This document shows positions 22,716 through 30,841 of a DNA stretch of 34,167 nt, piece after piece. Under the pieces are notes generated by a model that saw only the letters and a list, made by a program, of their open reading frames with translations, searched no databases and was not told the DNA's origin. The DNA comes from an uncultured bacterium (lineage in GTDB: Bacteria; Actinomycetota; Actinomycetes; S36-B12; CAIKAW01), in the NCBI GenBank assembly GCA_903825575.1, contig CAIKAW010000006.1, forward strand, positions 1-34,167. Reading direction: 5' to 3'. The position numbers and the translations under genes are program-made. Within the stretch, counting starts at the first letter, position 1. Every line of letters begins with the position of its first letter.

Positions 22716-23386
22716 TCTTGCGGGGCCGGGGGATGCGGGAGCCACCAGGCGTCGTCGGGCCGATTCGGGTACCGCGCAACCGACTCGGCAAGTAATGCTT
22801 CCAGCCGGCGGCGAAGTTCAGCAGTCACCTCGGCGGCGTCGTCAGTGCGCTGCGGATACAACGGTTCGCCGATGATCATCACGACTGTCTTTCCACGGCT
22901 GAAGTCACGGTGTCGACCCTTGGTTAGGAGTCGTTGCCCGCCGAAGGTAACCATCGGAATGAGTGGGGCGTTCGCCGACATCGCCAACCTGACGGCGCCG
23001 GATTTGAGATCCTTGATCGAGAAGGTGGTGCTGATTGTCGCCTCGGGAAAGACTCCAACGATCTCGCCTGCTCGAATAGCGGTGAGGGCTTCCCGGAAAG
23101 AACCAAGTCCAGCGTCGCGATCGACTGAAATGTGATGCATACCTCGCATAAGCGGCCCGGCTAGCCAATGTCGGAAGATTGCTTCTTTGGCCATGAATCG
23201 AACGAGCCGGGGGCGGGCCGCAAAACCGCAGAAAGTGAAGTCCAAGTAGCTGAGGTGGTTGCTGGCCAACACGGCCCCGCCCTGCGCCGGAATGTTCTCG
23301 GCGCCGACGATGTCAAAGTGGATCCCTAGTGCAGCAAATGTCAGGCGGGCAGCCCCAATGATGGGCGGGTAGATCAGGTCAGCCAT
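22712..23386 (-). CDS. 1-acyl-sn-glycerol-3-phosphate acyltransferase (PlsC family)
   Basis: 224 residues from ATG 23386. The catalytic NHxxxxD motif is NHLSYLD (43-49); the GVFPEATIS segment is the substrate-binding block III, and IPMVTFGGQRLL is block IV. These enzymes acylate lysophosphatidic acid to phosphatidic acid at the membrane in phospholipid synthesis; related members act on other lysolipids, so the acceptor is not certain. The start is marked by TACGGT 6 bases upstream. It diverges from the ornithine aminotransferase gene and is coupled to the exchanger gene downstream. Confidence 0.9.
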   Translation of the reverse strand: MADLIYPPIIGAARLTFAALGIHFDIVGAENIPAQGGAVLASNHLSYLDFTFCGFAARPRLVRFMAKEAIFRHWLAGPLMRGMHHISVDRDAGLGSFREALTAIRAGEIVGVFPEATISTTFSIKDLKSGAVRLAMSANAPLIPMVTFGGQRLLTKGRHRDFSRGKTVVMIIGEPLYPQRTDDAAEVTAELRRRLEALLAESVARYPNRPDDAWWLPHPPAPQE

Positions 23387-23392
23387 GCACCG

Positions 23393-23398
23393 ACCGTA
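23393..23398 (-). promoter_or_regulatory. Putative -10 element of a leaderless promoter (PlsC gene)
   Basis: On the minus strand TACGGT lies exactly 6 nt before ATG 23386. The divergent rocD gene, 75 bases away, has the same arrangement. Confidence 0.4.
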
Positions 23399-23449
23399 TC
23401 GGCCCGGGCCAGATTGTGTGCCTCCCACCTGCCAAACCCGGTGACGTCC

Positions 23450-23455
23450 TAGGCT
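23450..23455 (+). promoter_or_regulatory. Putative -10 element of a leaderless promoter (rocD)
   Basis: TAGGCT lies exactly 6 nt before ATG 23462, with GGCGAC between and no Shine-Dalgarno. No clear -35 hexamer. Confidence 0.45.
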
Positions 23456-23461
23456 GGCGAC

Positions 23462-24658
23462 ATGCCGCATCCCACGCAGGTTCAGGCAGAGCAATTCGGC
23501 GCGCACAACTATCACCCACTTGAAGTGGTCGTCCATCGGGCCGAAGGTTCTTGGGTCTATGACACTGAAGGCAAGGGCTATCTAGACCTGCTGTCGGCGT
23601 ACAGCGCGCTGAACTTCGGGCACCGACACCCGAATCTGATTGCGGCCGCAAAGGCCCAACTCGAATTGGTCACGTTGACGTCGCGGGCTTTTCACAACGA
23701 CCAGCTGGGACCTTTCCTAGCCGAGCTCACCGACTTTGTGGGGCTTGATCTGGCTTTGCCCATGAACACAGGTGCCGAAGCTGTGGAGACCGCGATCAAG
23801 GCAGCCCGAGCGTGGGGCTACCGGATCAAGGCGGTGCCGGCGGACCAAGCTGTGATCGTCGTATGCGACGGTAATTTCCATGGGCGCACGACCACGATCG
23901 TCTCGTTCTCGGACGACCCAACCGCTCGAGACGACTTCGGGCCATTCACTCCGGGCTTCGTCAGTGTCCCATTTGGTGACGTTGCCGCCTTGCGTGTTGC
24001 CCTTGCTCAGCCCAATGCTGTCGGATTCCTGGTTGAGCCGGTGCAGGGTGAAGCGGGAATTGTGGTTCCGCCAGTCGGGTACCTGAAGGCTGCGCGCCAG
24101 TTGTGTGACGAACACAATGTGCTCCTAATCGCCGACGAGATTCAAAGTGGACTCGGGCGCACCGGGCGCACGTTCGCCTGCGAGCACGAAGGTGTAGTGC
24201 CCGATGCCTATCTACTTGGTAAGGCGCTGGGTGGGGGGATCTATCCGGTGTCGGCCGTCGTTGCCCGCCGCGAGGTGCTCGGAGTCTTCCGGCCAGGAGA
24301 GCACGGTTCAACGTTCGGCGGGAATCCGCTCGGTGCCGCCATCGGCCGCGAGGTAATCCGAATGTTGAGGACGGGGGAATACCAGCAGCGTTCGGCTGAA
24401 CTTGGTGAACACCTGCTTGCCCGACTCCGAGCCGAGGCTCCGGAGACTGTGCGCGAGGTGCGCGGAATCGGGTTGTGGGCGGGCATCGAGATGTACCCAG
24501 AGGCTGGGCCGGCGCGTCAGCGGTGCGAAGCGTTGCTGCTCGAAGGGGTACTGGCCAAAGACACGCACAGCACCACGATTCGACTAGCCCCACCGCTGAT
24601 TATCGAACTCTCGGAGTTGGACTGGGCAATCGATCGGGTGCTCAAAGTCCTAGCCTGA
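23462..24658 (+). CDS. rocD: Ornithine-oxo-acid transaminase
   Basis: 398 residues, class III PLP aminotransferase. It moves the delta-amino group of ornithine to 2-oxoglutarate, giving glutamate-5-semialdehyde in arginine breakdown and proline formation. Supporting segments are GAHNYHPLEVVVHRAEG at the start, typical of ornithine aminotransferase, LPMNTGAEAVETAIK, the DEIQSGLGRTG motif with the cofactor Asp, and LLGKALGGGIYPVSAV with the PLP Lys254. HGSTFGGNPLG is the conserved substrate-side loop. Length matches the family (~400). No arginase or proline gene is adjacent. The start is backed by TAGGCT 6 bases upstream. Confidence 0.93.
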   Translation: MPHPTQVQAEQFGAHNYHPLEVVVHRAEGSWVYDTEGKGYLDLLSAYSALNFGHRHPNLIAAAKAQLELVTLTSRAFHNDQLGPFLAELTDFVGLDLALPMNTGAEAVETAIKAARAWGYRIKAVPADQAVIVVCDGNFHGRTTTIVSFSDDPTARDDFGPFTPGFVSVPFGDVAALRVALAQPNAVGFLVEPVQGEAGIVVPPVGYLKAARQLCDEHNVLLIADEIQSGLGRTGRTFACEHEGVVPDAYLLGKALGGGIYPVSAVVARREVLGVFRPGEHGSTFGGNPLGAAIGREVIRMLRTGEYQQRSAELGEHLLARLRAEAPETVREVRGIGLWAGIEMYPEAGPARQRCEALLLEGVLAKDTHSTTIRLAPPLIIELSELDWAIDRVLKVLA

Positions 24659-24732
24659 TCCACCGGATGGGTTCATCCACAGTTGCACGCCGGACCGGCA
24701 GGTCGGGAGCCGATTCCCTCCACCGTTAGGGC

Positions 24733-25833
24733 ATGGCCAATTCAGAACAGTCCGACATCATTAATCTTCGATCCCCATCTGCCGTCGCGGCAACGGTTCC
24801 TTACTTACTTGGGTTCCTTCCGAGTTGGAGTTTGGTGCTACTGCTAAGTCAGTCGGATGCTAAAGCTCCTCGAGGTCGAGTCGTGCTCACTATTCGGTTT
24901 GATCTGCCAGATTCGGCCGGTGGTCTCGTTGCGCTTGAGTCCGAGGTCGCCCGCCGCGCACAGCACGTGGCAGCTGATTCGGCGATCGCCGTTATTTACG
25001 CAGATCCCGGGGAACAGCCACCTCCGACGCGGTGGCGCCTTTTGGTGGCCAGGCTCGGTGTCGGGTTGGCTGTAGTCGGTGTCCACCTATCTGACGCGTT
25101 GTTTGTGGCGGATGGCCAATGGTGGTCCTACCTTTGTGTAGATCAAGACTGTTGTCCGGCGGAGGGCAATTCAGTAGCTGACGCGGCCGGTTGCGCGGCT
25201 GCGGCCGAAGCTGTGTGGCACGGAATGGCTTTGGCTGGATCCCGCGAAGAGCTTGCCTTGTCTTTTGCACAGGTGTCACCTGAGCGAGTGCTGGAAACCG
25301 TCGCAGTGCTTGGCGAAGTCGAGCCAAGAGTTCGGGCGAACTTCAGCCAATGGCGTGATGTCGCTGAGGCTGAATTCATTGCACTCATAGCGAGCGCCGA
25401 GTCCGAACCTGCGATCAGACTTGCGCCACCGGTAACGGCTGGCACTCTCTTGGCATTGGCTGATTTCCGGGTGCGCGATCCGATCATGTGGTTCCTTGCT
25501 AACCAAGCCACCTTGCCGGAACTTCGAGCCGCCCAACAAGTGCTGCTCGATCTAGTGGCTGCGGCACCACGTGACCTGTTGCCTCCGGCGGCGACCTTGT
25601 TGGCAATCGTGTGTTGGCAATTGGGCAACGGCACTCAAGCGCACCTAGCCCTCGCGCGAATTGCGAGGGCGGTGCCTGAATACGCGCTGGCGACACTTGT
25701 GGGGCGGGCACTTGATGCGGGGATGCCGCCGAGTGAATGGGTGCAGATGATGCGCGGACTCGACATAGCCGGCTGCCGAACGGGAGTTTCCTCCCGTCCT
25801 AGGCAAGTGGCACAGGCCCCTCCGGCAGCCTGA
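24733..25833 (+). CDS. DUF4192 domain protein
   Basis: 366 residues. The N-terminus (IINLRSPSAVAATVPYLLGF) and the following SLVLLLSQ and GRVVLTIRFDLP strands match the actinobacterial DUF4192 family; the later AVWHGMALAGSREELALSF and the helical C-terminal half ending ALATLVGRALDAGMPPSEWV also fit. The function is unknown; the gene is usually found near the housekeeping sigma factor in actinomycetes, as here (about 5 kb away). Start ATG 24733 begins at the family's usual N-terminus; no clear ribosome-binding site is seen. Confidence 0.9.
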   Translation: MANSEQSDIINLRSPSAVAATVPYLLGFLPSWSLVLLLSQSDAKAPRGRVVLTIRFDLPDSAGGLVALESEVARRAQHVAADSAIAVIYADPGEQPPPTRWRLLVARLGVGLAVVGVHLSDALFVADGQWWSYLCVDQDCCPAEGNSVADAAGCAAAAEAVWHGMALAGSREELALSFAQVSPERVLETVAVLGEVEPRVRANFSQWRDVAEAEFIALIASAESEPAIRLAPPVTAGTLLALADFRVRDPIMWFLANQATLPELRAAQQVLLDLVAAAPRDLLPPAATLLAIVCWQLGNGTQAHLALARIARAVPEYALATLVGRALDAGMPPSEWVQMMRGLDIAGCRTGVSSRPRQVAQAPPAA

Positions 25834-25846
25834 TTTCGGCCCGGAG

Positions 25847-25875
25847 TGGACCCGAGTTGATTCATCAGGTAAATT
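25847..25875 (+). promoter_or_regulatory. Putative promoter of the metY-metX operon
   Basis: TGGACC (25847-25852) and TAAATT (25870-25875) are separated by 17 bases. Transcription would begin about 7 bases later, exactly at the first helix of the riboswitch. Confidence 0.5.
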
Positions 25876-25882
25876 ATTTCTC

Positions 25883-25991
25883 GGTCAAGAGTTCCAGCGT
25901 TTAGCCCCGGCTAGCTGGGCGGCAACCCTCCAACCGCGGTGGGGTGCTCCGGGTGAGGACCAGGCCGACGTTTAGTCGGCAAGCGCGGGTC
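25883..25991 (+). ncRNA. SAM-IV riboswitch
   Basis: The sequence follows the SAM-IV aptamer almost base for base: GGTCAAGAG at the start of P1, the GCCCCGGCTAGCTGGGC region, the highly conserved GGCAACCCTCCAACCGCGGT core, GGGGTGCTCCGGGTGA, the GGACC that closes P1 (GACC 25958-25961), and the 3' GGCAAGCGCGGGTC pseudoknot part. SAM-IV binds S-adenosylmethionine and shuts off methionine genes in actinomycetes. The downstream hairpins GGGTCGTGC/GCACGGCCC (25987-26009) and GGCGC-AAC-GCGCC (26071-26083) are candidates for the expression platform. It precedes metY, the expected target. Confidence 0.93.
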
Positions 25992-26128
25992 GTGCACAAG
26001 GCACGGCCCCACCGAGAGCGAGGGCCTGTCCTATGTGTTGTTGTCGAATGAACTAATCCGGACGGTGTGAGGCGCAACGCGCCCGATCCGCTCCGAGCCA
26101 CGAGTTGAAGTGGCCCAGCTTCGTCCGT

Positions 26129-26149
26129 GGGATGCCTTTTGGCGTACCC
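26129..26149 (+). terminator. Hairpin in the metY leader, candidate expression platform
   Basis: GGGATGCC (26129-26136) pairs with GGCGTACCC (26141-26149) across a TTTT loop, one bulged base, 37 bases before the metY start. It may act in translational or transcriptional control by the riboswitch, but there is no T-tract. Confidence 0.35.
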
Positions 26150-26186
26150 GGTTTCCCTATTTACCCATAAACCTTTGGAGATACTC

Positions 26187-27503
26187 GTGAGTAGCGCTTG
26201 GTCCTTCGAGACCCGACAGATCCATGCCGGAACCGCCCCTGATCCGACTACCGGGGCCCGCGCCCTGCCGATTTACCAAACCACCGCCTACCAGTTCAAG
26301 AACACCGAGCACGCGGCCAACCTTTTTGCGTTGAAGGAACTTGGCAACATCTACAGCCGGATCATGAATCCGACCCAGGCCGCAGTCGAAGACCGAGTTG
26401 CTTCGCTCGAAGGCGGCGTCGGCGCACTGCTCGTCGCGTCTGGGCAGGCGGCCGAAACGCTGGCCATCTTGAACATCGCGGAAGCGGGCGATCACATTGT
26501 CGCGAGCCCGAGTCTTTATGGCGGTACCTACAACCTGCTGCACTACACGTTGCCCAAGCTCGGCATCACGACCTCGTTCGTGACGAACCCTGACGATCCG
26601 GAGTCGTGGCGGGCTGCAGTCCAGCCGAACACCAAGTTGTTCTACGGCGAATCATCGTCGAACCCCAAGAACGATGTGCTCGACATTGAGGCCGTGGCAA
26701 AGGTTGCTCACGAGGTCGGCGTTCCGCTCGTTGTCGACAACACCATTCCGACGCCGTACCTTGTGCGGCCGCTCGAGTGGGGCGCCGACGTCGTCGTTCA
26801 CTCGGCGACCAAATACCTCGGTGGACACGGCACGGCGATCGCCGGCGTCATCGTCGACGGTGGCACCTTCGACTACGCGCAGTACCCGGAGCGCTTCCCG
26901 AACTACAACACCCCTGACCCGAGTTACCACGGCCTGGTCTACGCCCGAGACCTTGGGGTCAATGGGGCCTTTGGTGTGAACTTGGCGTTCATTTTGAAGG
27001 CTCGGGTCCAACTGTTGCGCGACCTGGGTCCGGCAATCGCACCGTTCAATGCCTTCCTGATCGCCCAGGGGATCGAAACCTTGAGCCTGCGGATGGATCG
27101 TCATATTGAGAACGCCAACGTTGTCGCCAACTGGCTTGATGGTCGCGACGAGGTGTTGTCAGTCTCGTACGCTGGTCTGCCCAGCAGCCCGTGGCACGAG
27201 AAGGGCAAGAAGTACGGCCCCAAGGGGATTAGTGCCGTGCTTGCCTTCGAAATCAAGGGCGGAGTCGAGGCTGGCAAGAAGTTCGTTGAGGCCCTCGAGT
27301 TGCACAGCCACGTCGCCAACATTGGGGACGTGCGCAGCTTGGTGATTCACCCGGCTTCGACGACGCATTCGCAGTTGACGGTCGAAGAGCAGTTGACCGC
27401 CGGTGTCACCCCGGGACTCGTTCGGCTTTCCGTCGGCATCGAGAACATCGCCGACATCTTGGCCGACCTTGACGCCGGCTTCCGGGCGGCCAAGGAGGCC
27501 TGA
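26187..27503 (+). CDS. metY: O-acetylhomoserine aminocarboxypropyltransferase (sulfhydrylase)
   Basis: 438 residues. PLP enzyme that makes homocysteine from O-acetylhomoserine and sulfide. It belongs to the Cys/Met-metabolism family: TGARALPIYQTTAYQF at the N-terminus, VASGQAAETLAILNIAEAGD, the VVDNTIPTPYLVRPLEWGAD segment with the cofactor Asp, and HSATKYLGGHGTAIAG with Lys209 as Schiff-base residue. Its length (~435) fits the O-acetylhomoserine enzymes, longer than cystathionine synthases. The start is GTG 26187, with GGAGA 6 bases upstream; an in-frame start at 26127 would run through the leader. Four bases separate it from metX. Confidence 0.95.
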   Translation: MSSAWSFETRQIHAGTAPDPTTGARALPIYQTTAYQFKNTEHAANLFALKELGNIYSRIMNPTQAAVEDRVASLEGGVGALLVASGQAAETLAILNIAEAGDHIVASPSLYGGTYNLLHYTLPKLGITTSFVTNPDDPESWRAAVQPNTKLFYGESSSNPKNDVLDIEAVAKVAHEVGVPLVVDNTIPTPYLVRPLEWGADVVVHSATKYLGGHGTAIAGVIVDGGTFDYAQYPERFPNYNTPDPSYHGLVYARDLGVNGAFGVNLAFILKARVQLLRDLGPAIAPFNAFLIAQGIETLSLRMDRHIENANVVANWLDGRDEVLSVSYAGLPSSPWHEKGKKYGPKGISAVLAFEIKGGVEAGKKFVEALELHSHVANIGDVRSLVIHPASTTHSQLTVEEQLTAGVTPGLVRLSVGIENIADILADLDAGFRAAKEA

Positions 27504-27507
27504 CCCC

Positions 27508-28686
27508 ATGGCCATCTCGTATTCGGGACCCCCTCCCGCCAGCGCTGCTTGGCGGGAGGGGGATCACCCCGGCTGGCGCAAGTTCGTCGACGTTGGTCCC
27601 GTCGAACTTGAACTAGGTGGGTCACTTCCGAACGTGCGAGTGGCCTACGAGACGTATGGCCAATTGGCTCCGGATGCCTCCAACGCGGTACTTGTCCTGC
27701 ATGCACTTACCGGTGACACGCACGTAGCTGGGCCGGACGGACCCGGGCAGCCCACGAGTGGGTGGTGGGACGGGCTGGTAGGGCCCGGCCTTGCCCTAGA
27801 CACCGATCAGTACTTCGTGGTTTGCCCGAACGTTCTCGGTGGTTGTCAGGGCACCACTGGACCTTCGTCGATTGCACCAGATGGTCAACCGTGGGGATCG
27901 CGTTTTCCGCTGACCACGATCCGCGACCAAGTCAACGTCGAACAAGCATTTAGCGATGCCATCGGCATTCAGCGCTGGGCGTTCATGCTTGGCGGTTCGA
28001 TGGGCGGAATGCGGGCGCTGGAATGGGCACTCATGGCGCCCGACCGGGTGGCGGCAGCCTTGCTGTTGGCGGCTGGTGCCGAAGCCTCAGCCGACGAAAT
28101 TGGCTTGTACTCGGCGCAGTTGGTTGCTATCGAGTTGGACGAACGCTGGCGCGGCGGGGACTACTACGACGCGGCGCCAGGGGATGGCCCACACCGAGGC
28201 ATGGGGATTGCCCGACGAATCGCACACCTTTCTTATCGCAGCGACACCGAGTTTGAGTCACGCTTCGGGCGAGCGGCTCAGGATGGCGAAGATCCATTGC
28301 GTGGTGGCCGCTACGCCGTTGAGTCTTACCTCGATCACCATGCCGACAAATTGGCACGGCGCTTCGACGCCGGCACCTATGTCAGTCTTACGCGCGCGAT
28401 GAACACACACGATGTCGGACGTGGACGCGGTGGGGTTGAAGCTGCGCTTCGTTCGATTCAAGTGGCGTTCGTTGTTGGTGGCTTGGACTCGGATCGCCTG
28501 TATCCGTTGCGCCTACAGCGCGAGATCGTTGACCTAGTACCAACGAGTTCAGAATTGCACGTGATCAATTCGCCACTGGGACATGACGGTTTCTTGCTTG
28601 AGATCGAAGCCGTGGGCGATCTTGTGCGGGAGACCGCAGCGGTATCGCGTTCGGCGCTTGCAGCAACCGAAAAACAGTCTGCCTGA
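27508..28686 (+). CDS. metX: Homoserine O-acetyltransferase
   Basis: 392 residues, alpha/beta-hydrolase fold. Transfers acetyl from acetyl-CoA to homoserine, the substrate for metY. The nucleophile elbow is GGSMGG with Ser164; Asp329 in SDRLYP and His359 in GHDGF complete the catalytic triad, and the family sequence CPNVLGGCQGTTGPSS is present. Start ATG 27508 follows AAGGAGG (27492-27498), 4 bases after the metY stop; the longer in-frame start inside metY is rejected. Being in one operon with metY under SAM-IV, it would be repressed when SAM is plentiful. Confidence 0.95.
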   Translation: MAISYSGPPPASAAWREGDHPGWRKFVDVGPVELELGGSLPNVRVAYETYGQLAPDASNAVLVLHALTGDTHVAGPDGPGQPTSGWWDGLVGPGLALDTDQYFVVCPNVLGGCQGTTGPSSIAPDGQPWGSRFPLTTIRDQVNVEQAFSDAIGIQRWAFMLGGSMGGMRALEWALMAPDRVAAALLLAAGAEASADEIGLYSAQLVAIELDERWRGGDYYDAAPGDGPHRGMGIARRIAHLSYRSDTEFESRFGRAAQDGEDPLRGGRYAVESYLDHHADKLARRFDAGTYVSLTRAMNTHDVGRGRGGVEAALRSIQVAFVVGGLDSDRLYPLRLQREIVDLVPTSSELHVINSPLGHDGFLLEIEAVGDLVRETAAVSRSALAATEKQSA

Positions 28687-28783
28687 TCTGCTCGCCGGTG
28701 ACGCGCTGTTGAAACCCGGCGGCGGCACACAGTCGTTGCCGACACCTGTGCGTAAGTGTTCCCGCGAGCTAGGGCCGTACGCC

Positions 28784-28789
28784 TAACCT
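28784..28789 (+). promoter_or_regulatory. Putative -10 element of a leaderless promoter (PKD protein)
   Basis: TAACCT lies exactly 6 nt before GTG 28796, with TCGCTG between. There is no Shine-Dalgarno. The hexamer matches the one before the PAC2 gene. Confidence 0.45.
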
Positions 28790-28795
28790 TCGCTG

Positions 28796-29626
28796 GTGGC
28801 TCGCATCAGATTCGTTTGGCTCGCCGGAATTCTGCTTGCCCTTCTCGCGCCTGATCCAGCTGTTGCCGCCACTTGTAGTGGTCCGACCTGTGCACCAGTT
28901 GTCGTCGGCGACCCATCTGATGCAGCGTATGTAGGCTCCGGCGGGTTAATCGTCGACTCGACTTTCAGCGGCAATCCGACTGATCGCCAACGCATCGCCG
29001 AATGCGTGGAATGTCGCTGGTGGCTGACCCCCGTCTGTTGGCGGGATCCGGCGAATGTTGATGCTGGTTGTCGCGTGGTCGCAACTTGCCTGCCAGGTTG
29101 GGTGCGAATGGCAATCTGGTACTCCAACGCAAGCGAGCCTGCTCATGTCGTCGGGCTCTACTGTTTAGGGCCGTCCGGGCCGGTGACGACGGTCAAGGTG
29201 GCTAAGGCATTGACAGGCGGATTCGTACGGAGATTGCCGGCACTACATGCCGCGCAGCAGCCCTCCATCACGTTGACCGGACTGCCGACCGTGTTTCGCG
29301 CCGGACAGGTCCGGCAGGCCGGCCCTTGGAACTACCGCATTGTCGGATTCGCGGTGACCGTTCGCGCAGTCACCAGTTGGACTTGGACCTTTGGCGATGG
29401 GACGAGTCTGACGACCACAAATCCCGGCGGCGTCTATCCGAATCTTGGAGTCACCCATATTTATCGACGGCCGGGCACGTTCCTGGTATCGCTACGCAGT
29501 AACTGGGTCGGCTCATACACGGTTTCTGGGCTAGGTCCGTTCCCGATTTCTCCTGCCGTTAGTCAGATTGGGTCATTTAGCGCGGTGGTTCGTCAGGCCC
29601 GAGCAGTTCTGATTGACCCGGCCTGA
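28796..29626 (+). CDS. Secreted protein with PKD-like domain and Cys-rich N-terminal half
   Basis: 276 residues. The signal peptide has a hydrophobic core (WLAGILLALLAP) and an AVA-A cleavage site near residue 24. The mature N-terminal half has many cysteines (Cys27 and 32, then CVECRWW, VCWRD, GCRVVATC, LYC), suggesting disulfide bonds. Residues about 160-235 look like a PKD domain: WTWTFGDG (195-202) and HIYRRPGTFLVSL (221-233) are its two marker motifs. PKD domains are found in extracellular and surface proteins, where they mediate binding. There is no anchor, so it is probably released. Role unknown. Confidence 0.78.
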   Translation: MARIRFVWLAGILLALLAPDPAVAATCSGPTCAPVVVGDPSDAAYVGSGGLIVDSTFSGNPTDRQRIAECVECRWWLTPVCWRDPANVDAGCRVVATCLPGWVRMAIWYSNASEPAHVVGLYCLGPSGPVTTVKVAKALTGGFVRRLPALHAAQQPSITLTGLPTVFRAGQVRQAGPWNYRIVGFAVTVRAVTSWTWTFGDGTSLTTTNPGGVYPNLGVTHIYRRPGTFLVSLRSNWVGSYTVSGLGPFPISPAVSQIGSFSAVVRQARAVLIDPA

Positions 29627-29706
29627 AGCCTGATCCCCGAACACGTTGGCTGGTCGTCGGCTAGGTTTAGGACGTCGCGGCTTTGCGGCCGCCGGGAGGA
29701 GAACCT

Positions 29707-30117
29707 ATGAGCACGATTGTCGTTGGCTATGCGCCTCGGCCCGAAGGTAAAGCCGCAATCAACGCCGGCATCATTGAGGCCCGTCGGCGAGGTGCCCGCC
29801 TAGTCGTTGTGAGTTCGGCCCGGGGTGGTGCGGCGCTGGACGCGGATGCGATGCTCGCGCTCGAACGCGAAGTGGCCGTGGTGCACGAGATACTGCATGA
29901 CGCCGGCATCGAGCATGAGGTGCGCCAACTGGTGCGCGGCAACGACGCTGCCCACGACCTGATCGAGGTCGCCGAGACCGAGTCCGCCGAACTGATCGTC
30001 ATTGGGTTACGCAGGCGCAGTCCAGTGGGCAAGTTGATTCTCGGAAGCGTGGCTCAGGCAGTGTTGCTAGATGCTCCGTGCCCGGTCTTGGCCGTCAAGG
30101 CCGAGGAGGCTGAATAA
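29707..30117 (+). CDS. Universal stress protein (UspA) family
   Basis: 136 residues, single Usp domain. The start STIVVGYAPRPEGKAAINAG and the C-terminal IVIGLRRRSPVGKLILGSVAQ are the family blocks. In the nucleotide-binding motif GxxG-x9-G(S/T) the second Gly is replaced by Arg (GLRRRSPVG...LGS), a variant that occurs among actinobacterial Usps, so ATP binding is uncertain. GGGAGGAG lies just upstream of ATG 29707; the longer in-frame start at 29683 has no support. The next gene begins two bases after its stop, so they are one operon. Confidence 0.9.
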   Translation: MSTIVVGYAPRPEGKAAINAGIIEARRRGARLVVVSSARGGAALDADAMLALEREVAVVHEILHDAGIEHEVRQLVRGNDAAHDLIEVAETESAELIVIGLRRRSPVGKLILGSVAQAVLLDAPCPVLAVKAEEAE

Positions 30118-30118
30118 C

Positions 30119-30700
30119 TTGACGGTTTCGATCAATATCGTCGGTGATCCGGAGGCCGACGCGCTACTTGACCGCGACCCGTTCGCTTTGCTTGTTGGCA
30201 TGCTCCTCGACCAGCAGATGCCCATGGAGCGTGCCTTTGCCGGCTCGTGGCGACTTGCTGAACGCCTAAAAACGCCTGAGCACCTCGATATTGCTGCCAT
30301 CGCTGCAGCGAATCCGGCGAAATTCGCGGCGCTGGCGTCAAAGACACCGGCGATCCACCGGTACCCGGGGTCGATGGCTGCCCGAATCCAAACCCTGGCG
30401 CAGGTGGTCCTGGACGAGTACGACGGTGATGTCACGGCTATTTGGTCGTCGGGTTCGGCTGCCCAAGTCTTGTCACGGCTGGAAGCGTTGCCCGGATTTG
30501 GTCCGTATAAAGCCAAGATCTTCCTCGCCTTGCTTGGCAAACAGCGAGGTGTTCGCCCGAAGGGTTGGCGTACAGCGTGCGAGCCCTACGGCACGGCCGG
30601 TTCGTTTCGGTCGGTGGCCGACGTCGTGGACGGCGCCAGTCTGGCCAAGGTTCGAGCCCTGAAACAGGAGGCCAAGGCCGCCGCGCGGGCCGCGACCTAG
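30119..30700 (+). CDS. HhH-GPD family DNA-repair-like protein
   Basis: 193 residues, starting at TTG 30119 with GAGGAGG (30103-30109) inside the preceding gene. The helix-hairpin-helix motif is LPGFGPYKAKIFLALLG, and upstream helices include LLVGMLLDQQMPMERAFAGS, as in the HhH-GPD glycosylase superfamily that removes damaged bases. The segment after the hairpin (RGVRPKGWRTACEPYG) does not show the usual VDxHVxR catalytic Asp, and I see no obvious catalytic Lys, so glycosylase activity is not assured. Homologous short proteins are widespread in actinomycetes. It lies between the Usp gene and the housekeeping sigma gene. Confidence 0.82.
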   Translation: MTVSINIVGDPEADALLDRDPFALLVGMLLDQQMPMERAFAGSWRLAERLKTPEHLDIAAIAAANPAKFAALASKTPAIHRYPGSMAARIQTLAQVVLDEYDGDVTAIWSSGSAAQVLSRLEALPGFGPYKAKIFLALLGKQRGVRPKGWRTACEPYGTAGSFRSVADVVDGASLAKVRALKQEAKAAARAAT

Positions 30701-30717
30701 CGCTGCGTGGGCCGCGG

Positions 30718-30747
30718 TTCAAGGTGCGACTGGTTCGGGCCTACAAT
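30718..30747 (+). promoter_or_regulatory. Putative promoter of the primary sigma factor gene
   Basis: TTCAAG (30718-30723) and TACAAT (30742-30747) are 18 bases apart. The leader to GTG 30842 would be about 90 bases, with small hairpins at 30756-30769 (GGTGG/CCACC) and 30789-30803 (CCGAA/TTCGG). The TACAAT hexamer fits the -10 consensus. Confidence 0.5.
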
Positions 30748-30841
30748 GTGACGTCGGTGGGAGGCCACCGGTTAGTGCCCGTCCGAGTCCGAAGCTATTT
30801 CGGTCTTGACACGGGCCCTTGTTATCGCCCGAGAGGTGCCA

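Noticed and set aside
22716-22745. Longer start for the second exchanger gene
   Set aside because: It would overlap plsC by 34 bases; GTG 22715 gives the usual 4-base coupling.
26652-27104. 150-codon minus-strand frame inside metY
   Set aside because: Antisense shadow of a well-identified gene with GC-rich third positions.
30806-30841. TTG 30806 as the sigma factor start, or TTGACA there as its -35 element
   Set aside because: The extra residues are unlike SigA N-termini and GTG 30842 has GAGAGG upstream; no -10 element sits 16-18 bases after TTGACA.
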